DNA from: Microbulbifer guangxiensis
GTDB taxonomy: Bacteria > Pseudomonadota > Gammaproteobacteria > Pseudomonadales > Cellvibrionaceae
Direction of reading: 5' to 3'
NCBI RefSeq assembly: GCF_021729075.1
Contig: NZ_JAJSAQ010000004.1
Span: forward strand, 434,001-498,000
DNA length: 64,000 nt
Of the stretch, positions 11,443-22,768 are shown in pieces (positions within the stretch are counted from its first letter, which is position 1; each line of letters starts with the position of its first letter). The notes under the pieces are model-generated. The model was not told the DNA's origin, made no database searches, and saw nothing but the letters and a program-made list of their open reading frames with translations. Position numbers and translations under genes: made by a program.

Positions 11443-11567
11443 CCTCTATGGTCATTTTGGCCAATCTCAGAGCACCCCACAAAGCGAAGCCTGACAAGGG
11501 ATACCACGGTATTTAGCTCTAGACTCGTCCAATAAGCCCCCTCATAATCTGGTACATTCTCGAGGAA

Positions 11568-11618
11568 AAGGTGTACCAAAGGGTGTACCAAGCTTTCCAT
11601 ACTTACGCTTGGTACACC
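11568..11618. repeat. Left paired GGTGTACCAA repeats plus inverted copy
   Basis: GGTGTACCAA occurs at 11570-11579 and 11582-11591, a 12-bp period, and its inverse TTGGTACACC at 11609-11618 just before the integrase start. The same direct pair, with one base different in 25, occurs at 29976-30000 in the right end. Such paired repeats flanking the core are typical of arm-type binding sites for P4-like integrases; the inverted copy may also let the integrase repress its own promoter. Confidence 0.65.
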
Positions 11619-11631
11619 CATATGGGGAGAA

Positions 11632-12885
11632 ATGGTGGGCGCTCTCAACGACCTGGATTTACGACGCTGGCTTGCCAGCCGGGAATTTTCCGAAGGGAAA
11701 TCCGATAAGCTGAACGGCCTATATTGGGTATTCCGGAAATCATTCAAAGACCCTAAATGGCGGTTAAGGTACAAGTTTCGCGGTAAGCCACGCGTCATGT
11801 GGCTGGGTACCTACCCTGCCATGACGCTGGCCGAGGCCCGCCGGGAAGCGAAGCGGCTTCATGCCCGCATCACACTCGGTCATGATGTCGCCCAAGAAAA
11901 ACAGGAACGCATCCGCGACAGCAAGGCAAAGGACGAAGCTGACCGGCTTGCGCTAACATTTTCAGAATTGGCTGATGAATGGTTTGAAAAAACTGTTTGG
12001 CAGCGCCACCTGCAAGGCAACTACAAACATCCCCACATCCCCCGGCGCAATCTAGACAAGTATGTTCTGCCGCTCATCGGCACTCTACGGGCGGAAGATG
12101 TCAAACCCCACCATATCGACACCATCCTGACAAAGGCTGCCTCTGGCGCACCCACTGTGGCAAACAGGCTCTCAGGTATGCTGAAGGCCATATTTAACTT
12201 TGCAGTTAAGCGCCACGTGCTGGAGTACAACCCAGCCGCAGCCTTTGGTATTGAGGATGCCGGCGGCACGCGCAAGGCCAGGAATCGCTGGTTGACGCGA
12301 CCGGAGCTGGCTGAGCTGTTCAGAGCTATGCGATCCACGAAAAGCCTAGGTCGCCAAAATGAGCTGGCACTCAAGTTGCTGCTGTTGCTCGGCGGACGAA
12401 AAATGGAGCTCCAAAAAGCTCGCTGGGAGGATATCGACCTTGAAGAGGGAATCTGGTTGATGCGGCAAGACAATAAATCTGGCAGGGAGCTGGCCATCCC
12501 GCTTCCTACAGTCGCGATCGAATGGCTACATGAACTCAAACACTATGCCGGTCGCAGTAACTGGGTTTTCCCTGCCAGAAAGATGCAGGATAAAGCTACT
12601 CCTCACATCTCACCAGACACCTTGAATCGTGCACTCGACAGGCTGCGCGAGAACATCGATGGGGTAGAGCACTTCACCATTCACGACTTGCGTCGCACCG
12701 CACGCACTCATCTCGCAGAACTCGGAGTCAAGCGTGATGTTGCCGAAATGTGCTTAAACCACGCGATTAAAGGCGTTGAAGGCGTCTACAACCAATACAC
12801 CTATTTCGAGGAGCGGAAAGACGCACTAAATCGCTGGGCTAGCCTACTTACCGCCCTGGAACAGGGCAGTAAATACAATGTTTGA
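11632..12885 (+). CDS. int: Tyrosine-type integrase of the P4/DUF4102 class
   Basis: Catalyses site-specific integration and excision of the island. Residues about 1-95 form the DUF4102 arm-DNA-binding domain (YRLRYKFRGKPRVMWLGTYP-type region), followed by a SAM-like core-binding domain (about 110-205) and the catalytic domain. Catalytic residues are visible: Arg 256 in GGRKMEL, His 351 and Arg 354 in HDLRR, His 377 in LNHA and the nucleophile Tyr 386 in GVYNQY. The 417-residue length is typical. A GGGGAGA ribosome site precedes the ATG. It is the first gene of the element and points inward from yicC. Confidence 0.95.
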   Translation: MVGALNDLDLRRWLASREFSEGKSDKLNGLYWVFRKSFKDPKWRLRYKFRGKPRVMWLGTYPAMTLAEARREAKRLHARITLGHDVAQEKQERIRDSKAKDEADRLALTFSELADEWFEKTVWQRHLQGNYKHPHIPRRNLDKYVLPLIGTLRAEDVKPHHIDTILTKAASGAPTVANRLSGMLKAIFNFAVKRHVLEYNPAAAFGIEDAGGTRKARNRWLTRPELAELFRAMRSTKSLGRQNELALKLLLLLGGRKMELQKARWEDIDLEEGIWLMRQDNKSGRELAIPLPTVAIEWLHELKHYAGRSNWVFPARKMQDKATPHISPDTLNRALDRLRENIDGVEHFTIHDLRRTARTHLAELGVKRDVAEMCLNHAIKGVEGVYNQYTYFEERKDALNRWASLLTALEQGSKYNV

Positions 12886-12917
12886 CACCAATGTTCAGCT
12901 AACAGGGTTGGCGAAGT

Positions 12918-13667
12918 ATGCCCGTAGATCTTAGCAAAGAATGGCCTTCCACCGAATCTGCGAGAAAAGCCGTTTTTCCAAGCAGCCAGCGGGAGGCACT
13001 GAAAAAGTATCCTGCATGGGTACCAATGTTTGCACTAAGGAAGCTCAGCCGAGGAATTCCTTCAGACGACATGTTCATGCTCACACTTCATGAGCTATGC
13101 ACCAATCCGGACATGGAAACAGTGTGGCGGCGCCTACATAAAAGGGATAAAGAAATGGGATGTCCGTCATCGCGCGGCCTACCTACGGCGGTATATCAGG
13201 GACTGTATGGCTACAATGAAGAACTCGAAGAACTTGCTCCCAAAAAGCAACTCTCTGAGAATAAGCGCATTCATAAGTTAGCCGCTGATCTGGCTGACGG
13301 GCTAAAAAAATATGGCATCGACCGCGCCGTATTGTCGATGTTTACGGACGATGAACTGGATTCCCTGTTCCCCGAACTGGACCCCCTAGAGCGTCACTGG
13401 TCCGTACAGGACATATCCTCTCCGACATTAGTAGACCTATTAACTCGAATCATACTAGAGCTCGACTCTAGGCCTCTACATGCGAGAACACTGATCAAAA
13501 AAAACCCAACACACACTGACCGGGTACGCCTAATCAGACATTTAGGGGAGTTCTTCGAAAGACGATACCAAGAGCAACTCCTGGAGGTAATCTCGCTGAT
13601 CGTTAAAGTTTTTTTGAAAGTGAACCTACAAAATGCGGAGGTTTCGCGAATACTGCTCAAGTATTAA
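12918..13667 (+). CDS. Hypothetical island protein, 249 aa
   Basis: I do not recognise a family. The protein is soluble and largely helical, with no signal peptide or membrane segment. It starts MPVDLSKEWPSTESARKAV and ends in a hydrophobic helix (EVISLIVKVFLKVNLQN). It has scattered charged helices but no clear nucleotide-binding or nuclease motif. It lies 32 bp after the integrase in the same direction, so it may be cotranscribed, and codon use is that of the island. No strong ribosome site precedes the ATG, so the start is uncertain. It is probably accessory to the element rather than a housekeeping gene. Confidence 0.6.
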   Translation: MPVDLSKEWPSTESARKAVFPSSQREALKKYPAWVPMFALRKLSRGIPSDDMFMLTLHELCTNPDMETVWRRLHKRDKEMGCPSSRGLPTAVYQGLYGYNEELEELAPKKQLSENKRIHKLAADLADGLKKYGIDRAVLSMFTDDELDSLFPELDPLERHWSVQDISSPTLVDLLTRIILELDSRPLHARTLIKKNPTHTDRVRLIRHLGEFFERRYQEQLLEVISLIVKVFLKVNLQNAEVSRILLKY

Positions 13668-13806
13668 GCACCTAGATCATAGAACCTCAGAAAGCTAGTT
13701 ACACTTTTTGAGCCGTATGATCCGAATCCACAACTGCCTCTTCATCCTCCAATAAATAACCATAAACACTCCTTGACACCAATAGTCTCTTTCTAGGAGT
13801 GCTTAC

Positions 13807-14064
13807 ATGACTACAGAACAGACCCCTTTTATAGAACCTGTCACGGATCAGGCTGATCAGACAAATGTCGATCGGAACAGATTGATTACTTCAAGAGCGG
13901 GAGCTGAAGAGCTAACCATAGGGCACAGCACATTCCTTGCTCACGTCCAAAATGGACGCCTCCCAAAACCAATAAAACTGGGGCCAAGAACCAGTCGCTG
14001 GTTACTCGGCGATATCCTAGATTTCAAGGCGCGATTGATCGAAGAGTCACGGGGGGAGACCTGA
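13807..14064 (+). CDS. AlpA-family helix-turn-helix regulator
   Basis: An 85-residue protein with a MerR/excisionase-like winged helix-turn-helix: LITSRAGAEELTIGHSTFLAHVQNGRLP, then the wing PIKLGPRTSRWLLGDI and an ending alpha helix. The pattern of a short linker followed by PxPxKLGxRxxxW is characteristic of AlpA-type proteins of P4-like satellites and islands, which regulate integrase expression or act as recombination directionality factors. It overlaps operon-like with the DUF3987 gene (2-bp gap), the common AlpA-plus-primase module. It has an AGGAG ribosome site. Confidence 0.85.
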   Translation: MTTEQTPFIEPVTDQADQTNVDRNRLITSRAGAEELTIGHSTFLAHVQNGRLPKPIKLGPRTSRWLLGDILDFKARLIEESRGET

Positions 14065-14066
14065 AA

Positions 14067-15842
14067 ATGAGGAACCTCGAAAGCGCCGCAGTACAGGACG
14101 CTCCCGAAACCACCTTCCGCTGCACCCCTAACAGACAACAGGTTGAGTGCGAATCCAGCACCGCGCGCAACCTGACAACCGCATGGAGCGCCGATAAACG
14201 CGCATGTAGACAGACCCAGGAATGGCTACAGTCGAAGTTTGCGGATATCGCTATACACCCAGTTTGTGACGATCGATTGCGCAGCCCTAACGGAGCACAG
14301 CTAACACGCTCGGGCCCTGCCTATGCTTTCAGCCGCTGCGGGCAATACGCGGCACTACTTGCAGAAACCGGTATCGAATATTTCCAGTGCCCTGACGGAG
14401 ACAGCTCCGGAGCGAGACCTTTTCAGCTAATGATCGAGACGGAAGTGCAAAACCTTCCGCTATCGGTCGCCCAGCCCACTGATTCACCTGAATCACGCGC
14501 TGGGCTGAGCTTTAAACCAAAGGAGAAATTTCCTGCAGAAGCTTTAGGAGGGGTACTCGGTGCCGCTGCTATTGAAATCGCTGAGGCTGTTCAGGCACCG
14601 GTAGAACTTGCTGCTCAGTCAATACTAGGTGTTGCCTCACTGGCATCACAGCGTATCGGGAATGTTATCCACCCTGAAACCAGGGCCACAATCCCATTGT
14701 CACTGTTTCTCCTTTCATTGGCTGACAGTGGTGATCGAAAAACGGCCTGTGACCGCATGGCATCAGTCGGCATAAAGGAATACGAACATGAACTTTACAA
14801 GGTCTATCAACAGGAATACTCCCAACATCTTGAACGGATAAAGGATGGAGAAACATCACTGGCACCGCCAGTTGAAGCCAGCCTTATCATTCAGGAACCG
14901 ACACTAGAGGGGCTTCAAAAGGCATTCGTGAATGGCCAACCCTCGCAGGCTCTACTCAACGACGAAGCCGGGGGCTTTTTTGGTGGTCATGCAATGAAGC
15001 CAGAGAATGCCGCCAAAACCATAACGGGCCTGTCAAAATTCTGGGACGGAGATGATATCAAGCGAACGCGAGTCAGCGAGCGCATTATGCTGACGAATCG
15101 CCGCTTGACCGTGCATCTGCTTATTCAGACTGCAATAGCTGAGGCCATTCTGCGGGATCCTCTATTGCAGCAACAGGGGATCTTGGCGAGATTTCTTGTG
15201 TGTACTGTCGATTCTATCGCCGGCAGCCGGCTTATCGATCGCAATCAGCCGCGGGTGACAGATAACTCGCGAAAGGCTTTTCACCACAAGGTGAGAGAGC
15301 TGCTGCGCCGGAGCTGGGAGAGAGATTTTACTGGAGGGGTTATTCTCCCCAATATTGAGCTTTCTCGCGAAGCTGATCAGGCCTGGGTGAAGTTCTACAA
15401 CGATACTGAAATCCGCCTAGCACCTGGAGGCGAGCTAGAACTTATAAAGCCGTTCACAGCCAAAGCCGCTGAGCACGCGCTACGGATCTCCGCGATTTTT
15501 GCGATCTTCGACGGGCAAGAGCAAATAACCGTCGAGGCCATGTCGCGCGCGATACTATTGACCAATTTTTATCTTAACTCGACGTTACGATTAGCTCAGG
15601 AGCGGGAGGCGCAATCAACTGAGGTGGAAGCTCAAAAATTCCTTGAGTGGGCCACCGATGCGTATAACGGCACCGTCACAATAGAGCAGATAGACAAATT
15701 ATCGCCACGCGGGCTCCGGCTTCGTAAGAACAGGAAACACCTGCGTGCGAAGATGGAACTGTATTGTGAGCTCGGCCTTCTGCGCCAGGTATCTACAGAC
15801 AGCCGCGGCAATCCAAATAGCTGGGAGGTGGTTAATGCTTGA
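14067..15842 (+). CDS. DUF3987 (YfjI-like) primase/helicase-associated protein
   Basis: DUF3987 proteins occur in P4-like satellites and islands beside AlpA and are thought to act in element replication as a degenerate helicase/ATPase. The domain covers residues about 155-510: FPAEALGGVLGAAAIEIAEA starts it, SGDRKTA is the P-loop-like motif in place of a canonical Walker A, and LLNDEAGGFFGG is a Walker B-like acidic stretch. The first 150 residues contain few features. A GGGGGGAG ribosome site precedes the ATG, 2 bp after the AlpA stop. No zinc-finger primase domain is seen, so priming activity is not claimed. Confidence 0.8.
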   Translation: MRNLESAAVQDAPETTFRCTPNRQQVECESSTARNLTTAWSADKRACRQTQEWLQSKFADIAIHPVCDDRLRSPNGAQLTRSGPAYAFSRCGQYAALLAETGIEYFQCPDGDSSGARPFQLMIETEVQNLPLSVAQPTDSPESRAGLSFKPKEKFPAEALGGVLGAAAIEIAEAVQAPVELAAQSILGVASLASQRIGNVIHPETRATIPLSLFLLSLADSGDRKTACDRMASVGIKEYEHELYKVYQQEYSQHLERIKDGETSLAPPVEASLIIQEPTLEGLQKAFVNGQPSQALLNDEAGGFFGGHAMKPENAAKTITGLSKFWDGDDIKRTRVSERIMLTNRRLTVHLLIQTAIAEAILRDPLLQQQGILARFLVCTVDSIAGSRLIDRNQPRVTDNSRKAFHHKVRELLRRSWERDFTGGVILPNIELSREADQAWVKFYNDTEIRLAPGGELELIKPFTAKAAEHALRISAIFAIFDGQEQITVEAMSRAILLTNFYLNSTLRLAQEREAQSTEVEAQKFLEWATDAYNGTVTIEQIDKLSPRGLRLRKNRKHLRAKMELYCELGLLRQVSTDSRGNPNSWEVVNA

Positions 15843-16065
15843 ACTGCCTCCCGTCGATCAGGGCAAAGAGTGTTTTCGCCATGAACATTCGCTGATTGAA
15901 GAGTGGCTCCTGTGGCTCAATGGCTCAAAGTCAGAGTTTTCGGAGCCCCTCGCGGCTCCGGATATGGCTCATATCTGGCTCGAGACAAGCTTGTATTGCC
16001 CAAGCCGCTCCAAAATAGCCAAGCGGGAGCCACTCCAGAATTCCGCGAGCCCGCATGACAGCTAA
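15835..16065 (+). CDS. Doubtful small reading frame, 76 aa
   Basis: A short frame overlapping the DUF3987 stop by 8 bp, in the ATG-overlap manner of translationally coupled genes. The predicted peptide (starting MLELPPVDQGKE) has no recognisable domain. Against it, the same stretch contains the array of TGGCTC/GAGCCA repeats, whose density would by itself bias the codons. It may be a real coupled gene, or an accident of a repeat-rich control region. Confidence 0.25.
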   Translation: MLELPPVDQGKECFRHEHSLIEEWLLWLNGSKSEFSEPLAAPDMAHIWLETSLYCPSRSKIAKREPLQNSASPHDS

Positions 16066-16091
16066 AAAGAGCCAGAGAGCCAAAAGAGCCA
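15904..16091. repeat. Mirror-image array of TGGCTC / GAGCCA hexamers
   Basis: TGGCTC occurs at 15904, 15913, 15921, 15965 and 15976; its inverse GAGCCA occurs at 16027, 16069, 16077 and 16086. The outer triplets have spacings 9,8 and 8,9, so the two halves mirror one another. Nine copies in under 200 bp, against roughly 0.1 expected by chance, indicates a protein-binding array. Its place directly after the DUF3987 gene suggests an iteron-type replication origin or a control region; this function is inferred. Confidence 0.6.
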
Positions 16092-16101
16092 AGGAGTTCA
16101 T

Positions 16102-16464
16102 ATGCCGAGGAATGCTTTTTTTGGGACGCCTGAGCTCAGGAAGAAGCTAAAAGCCTACTATCGCCAACTCCGCCAGATCTGGAAGATCCATGCTGCACTA
16201 CTGAATTACGGTGAAAGTGCCGGGCTATATGTGGGAAGCATTCAGCCACTCTCTGGCGGGCCCCTGCTACCTGCCTTCCCAGAGGAGTGCAAAGGGATGC
16301 TTTGCGGCGCAAAGACACGCTCCGGGCGCCCCTGCCGTAACGACGGTACTCTCTTTGCAAACGGCCGGTGTAAATTACATGGAGGGCTAAGTACAGGTCC
16401 GAAATCAGCAGAGGGCAAGCGTAAAAGTGCGCAAAATGGTTGGTCGCCAAAGCGAACCCCATGA
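16102..16464 (+). CDS. Small HGGxSTGPK-motif protein
   Basis: A 120-residue basic protein. The C-terminal half has CGAKTRSGRPC, then NGRCKLHGG and STGPKSAEGKRKS. The Cys/Cys/Cys/His set could bind one zinc. This HGGxSTGPK motif occurs in many short proteins of phages and mobile islands whose function is unknown. The N-terminal half (KKLKAYYRQLRQIWKIH) is a basic helix. It lies downstream of the hexamer array, in the same direction as the DUF3987 gene, and is convergent with the metalloprotease-like gene. It may be DNA-binding, given its charge. Confidence 0.7.
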   Translation: MPRNAFFGTPELRKKLKAYYRQLRQIWKIHAALLNYGESAGLYVGSIQPLSGGPLLPAFPEECKGMLCGAKTRSGRPCRNDGTLFANGRCKLHGGLSTGPKSAEGKRKSAQNGWSPKRTP

Positions 16465-16615
16465 AGTGTTGGTTTTTATTGGTCTAGAAATTATCTGGAT
16501 CAAGCTTGTCGAATAATTGCTCTCCCACGCGGCCAGCATGTTTCGCTAGTAGAGATTAGCGAAGTCCTGCCGCATTATCCGCTCTTCATTATTGATGTCG
16601 GGAAAGCCCACATCA

Positions 16616-17791
16616 TTAACTCCCGAATGCTTCCTTCGGCTCGCTGCGCGGACAATCGACTTTCCACTTTTGCGTAGCAGTCCGGGCTTTCCGGTAGTCT
16701 GACGGAGTCATGCCAGCCTTGCGCAAGATATTTATCAACTCGTTGCCTTGCACGTTCTTGTCATGCTCATTCGGAAATTTCACTTTCTCTCCGTTGTCGA
16801 TCCGGTAGTAGTCATGATCCGTATGCGATAGCTTCTTTCCTGCTAGGTACTGCTCGATGAATAACCGGAATTCTTTGAGTTTAACCCCAAGAAAAGGCCT
16901 CACTCGCTTCGCATAACCCGTCACCTTCAATACGTAGACGGGACATTTCTGGTGCCCAACTGCTGGATGGCGCGCATCCGCTGGCCGGATACTTGGTCCA
17001 ATCACCGCTCTGCTTCCTCTTGCCGTGAGCAGCACCGCTATGTAAGGATCCACGCCGTTTACGATAGCTCCTGCTAGCAGGGCCTCCCGATTAGCCCGTT
17101 CTGGTGCTTCGAAAAGAAAATCACTGTAAGGTTCAGGGCTCTTTTTAAATAAATTTTTAATCAGGCGGCCAGCCCTGCTGCCATCACTTAACTTTCGAGA
17201 TCGTAATCTGGAATAAGCATAGTGATTCGCGAGGCTCTCTTCGTAATCGTACTCGCAGAAAATAAGGTTGCGGCAACTTGCCAGATAATGCTCGTAGCGC
17301 TTTATGCGGTTGCGGGCAGGTAATACTTCCTGCCCAAGCGCCCATACATCTACCCAGAAGTGATAGCGCTCGTGTGCAACCAGGGTATCGATCGCTAATT
17401 TATGCAGTTCATTTGGTGAAAGACCTACTGTAACTGCCGCATATTCCGCTCTAATCGCACTAATACCGACATCAAATAGGAAGATTCCCCATTTTCCTCG
17501 ACACGGCGGCCTGTTCCGAAACCGAAATGACTTATAGAACGCCAACACATCAATACCACTATTCCGATGTGCTTCACGGCCAGCCTCGATATCTTCCTCA
17601 GCCAATGCTTCATCGGGTAAGGGGGAATAGTCTGCCTCCGGATCGATCTCAGTTGGCTGACCGTCAATTTCCGCCCCTTCAAGCGGAAAGGTCGTAGGCT
17701 CTAAGTCATCCGGCAAAGGGGGAAAATCCGGATTCTCTTTGAGCTCCCTAAGCCAAGGCTCCGCCACGTCGGCAAAATCGTCACTTGCCAT
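16616..17791 (-). CDS. Putative gluzincin metalloprotease fused to a HicA-like domain
   Basis: A 391-residue protein. Residues 1-75 are acidic and Pro-rich and look disordered. Around 100-200 lies a minigluzincin-like domain: HERYH at 140-144 is an HExxH zinc motif, and EESLANHYA at 184-192 supplies the third-ligand Glu followed by the Asn/Ala helix pattern. The C-terminus, residues about 300-365, resembles the HicA mRNA-interferase fold: LSHTDHDYYR in place of the GSHHxY catalytic strand, a PNEHD strand, and NELINILRKAGM like the HicA GTLxxILKQAGL end. No HicB antitoxin gene is adjacent. It is transcribed away from the WYL operon and has a 19-bp palindrome 34 bp upstream. The fusion and a toxin or defence role are inferred. 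Confidence 0.6.
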   Translation of the reverse strand: MASDDFADVAEPWLRELKENPDFPPLPDDLEPTTFPLEGAEIDGQPTEIDPEADYSPLPDEALAEEDIEAGREAHRNSGIDVLAFYKSFRFRNRPPCRGKWGIFLFDVGISAIRAEYAAVTVGLSPNELHKLAIDTLVAHERYHFWVDVWALGQEVLPARNRIKRYEHYLASCRNLIFCEYDYEESLANHYAYSRLRSRKLSDGSRAGRLIKNLFKKSPEPYSDFLFEAPERANREALLAGAIVNGVDPYIAVLLTARGSRAVIGPSIRPADARHPAVGHQKCPVYVLKVTGYAKRVRPFLGVKLKEFRLFIEQYLAGKKLSHTDHDYYRIDNGEKVKFPNEHDKNVQGNELINILRKAGMTPSDYRKARTATQKWKVDCPRSEPKEAFGS

Positions 17792-17824
17792 CTAACTTTC
17801 CCTGTCAATACAAAAGCTGTTAAA

Positions 17825-17843
17825 GAGCTATCAACGATAGCTC
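17825..17843. promoter_or_regulatory. 19-bp palindrome GAGCTATC-AAC-GATAGCTC, candidate operator
   Basis: A perfect 8-bp inverted repeat with a 3-bp centre, 34 bp upstream of the minus-strand metalloprotease-HicA start. That is where an operator for that gene would lie. The regulator is unknown. Confidence 0.5.
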
Positions 17844-18160
17844 GTGCGCCGGCTCCGCCGTCGCCTTTGCCGGGCCGGGTGTGTAAAAGCGCCGCATCAT
17901 ACGGCCATATCTCTGCTCATCAGGCGGGTGAGCAGCATATCGCGAGCTTAAGCTTCAAATTTCATAGGGGCGTTTGCGCAGGCCCCAGATCCACAGCAGG
18001 GCGAGCACATTCAGCGAGAAACAGCAGCAGCCGAATACGAACCCCATGAATACTAGGCAAAACTCACAGCCGGCGAGCCATCCATTGCTGGTGCCAGCCG
18101 ATAACCCCTCCATTCGTACGGATGGAGATTCACGAGCTACCGATAGCCTGGCACCTTAAT

Positions 18161-18179
18161 CATCATCATTTTGATGATG
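18161..18179. promoter_or_regulatory. 19-bp palindrome CATCATCA-TTT-TGATGATG, candidate WYL/BrxR operator
   Basis: A perfect 8-3-8 inverted repeat ending 13 bp before the -35 of the WYL promoter. BrxR/CapW-type regulators bind inverted repeats near their own promoters to repress defence genes, so autoregulation is the natural inference. Confidence 0.5.
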
Positions 18180-18192
18180 TCACCACATATTA

Positions 18193-18222
18193 TTGACACT
18201 AACATGGCACGAACACTATGAT
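18193..18222 (+). promoter_or_regulatory. Sigma70 promoter of the WYL-defence operon
   Basis: TTGACA at 18193-18198 and TATGAT at 18217-18222 with an 18-bp spacer, about 50 bp before the WYL start. This is the best promoter match in the right half of the element. Confidence 0.6.
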
Positions 18223-18272
18223 CACGATTAATTTCAGCACAATTCAAGGCCGCAGGTTTGACAGGTGGAAAG

Positions 18273-19196
18273 ATGGGGTCAGCGCCTCTAGATGACGTCA
18301 ACCAAGCGCAGCAAGAGCGCCTCTTCCACATTGATTTCAAACTACGGTTTTTCGGCGCGGTAAACCGTGCCGATCTGGTCACCCGCTTCGGCATCAAAGC
18401 GGCAGCAGCCACCCGCGACCTGTCTCTCTACAAGGAACTGGCCTCCAAGAATCTCGTGTACGACACCAAGGCCAAAACTTATATCCAGTCCGATTTCTTC
18501 AAACCAATATTCGACTATTCGCAAAATCAGGCACTAACCGCACTTTGCTACGGGCTGGGCGATGACTACGTAGGCTCCCATCAAGCGTTGATTAGCGCCG
18601 AAACACCGACACAGCTTAATGCCCCCCAGATGGACATTCTTGCCAAGGTCAGCCAATCCATCTACCAAAAGCGAGCCCTGCGAATTCGGTACCGCTCCTT
18701 GTCCAGCGGGCTAAGCACCCGCGAGATCGTTCCCTTTGCCTTGGTGGATAATGGCTTGCGGTGGCATGTCCGCGCCTATGACCGCAAGCGCGAGCGCTTC
18801 TCTGACTTTGTTATCAGTCGCATCAGCAAACCCGAACTTTGCAAAAGTTACGCAATAGCGGCCAACGAGACCAAAGAGGCGGATATTCAATGGAATCGCA
18901 TCGTCGAGATGCACCTAGTACCGCACCCGCGCCTGCAATACCCAGAGACCATTGAATACGAATATGGCATGCAGAATGGCATGTTGAAGGTAAACATACG
19001 CGCCGCAGTAGCGGGTTACGTATTGCGGCGATGGAACGTCGACTGTTCTGAGAATCATGCGCTGAAAGGTGCCGAGTACCACCTGTGGCTGAAAAACCGG
19101 CAAACGCTCTACGGCGTTGAGAATTTGGTGTTGGCGCCAGGCTATAGCGAGGACGCCTTGGATTCACAGAAACCTCAAGGTCAGGGCGAAGATTAA
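18273..19196 (+). CDS. WYL-domain transcriptional regulator, BrxR/CapW-like
   Basis: Probable repressor and sensor of the defence operon that follows. Residues about 10-95 form a winged helix region ([27 protein letters not shown]), and residues about 115-195 a WYL domain with [27 protein letters not shown] and the RISK end, followed by a C-terminal WCX-like extension. This order is that of BrxR and CapW, regulators of BREX, CBASS and other defence islands. The frame opens with TTG at 18258, but the ATG at 18273 has an AGGTGGA ribosome site. The helicase gene follows after 11 bp. Any ligand of the WYL pocket is unknown. Confidence 0.85.
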   Translation: MGSAPLDDVNQAQQERLFHIDFKLRFFGAVNRADLVTRFGIKAAAATRDLSLYKELASKNLVYDTKAKTYIQSDFFKPIFDYSQNQALTALCYGLGDDYVGSHQALISAETPTQLNAPQMDILAKVSQSIYQKRALRIRYRSLSSGLSTREIVPFALVDNGLRWHVRAYDRKRERFSDFVISRISKPELCKSYAIAANETKEADIQWNRIVEMHLVPHPRLQYPETIEYEYGMQNGMLKVNIRAAVAGYVLRRWNVDCSENHALKGAEYHLWLKNRQTLYGVENLVLAPGYSEDALDSQKPQGQGED

Positions 19197-19207
19197 GAGG
19201 GAGCAAA

Positions 19208-22759
<3,552 letters not shown>

Positions 22760-22768
22760 GGATTATCT

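Larger units (their letters stand above)
17792..18272. promoter_or_regulatory. Divergent control region between metalloprotease-HicA gene and WYL operon
   Basis: A 480-bp spacer without a convincing gene. It holds two perfect palindromes of the same 8-3-8 layout (17825-17843 and 18161-18179) and a promoter facing the WYL gene. The middle part (about 17850-18150) has only short unconvincing frames. Confidence 0.6.

Noticed and set aside
12882-13783. TTGACACCAAT repeated at 12882 and 13773 as a regulatory pair
   Set aside because: An 11-bp match containing a -35-like hexamer, but neither has a matching -10 and the repeat is too short to rely on.
16616-17791. Plain HicA toxin of a HicAB pair
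   Set aside because: The protein is far longer than HicA, has a zinc-protease-like domain in front, and no HicB antitoxin gene lies beside it.
18028-18160. Small genes in the spacer before the WYL gene
   Set aside because: Short frames there lack ribosome sites and any amino-acid pattern; the region reads as a control region.
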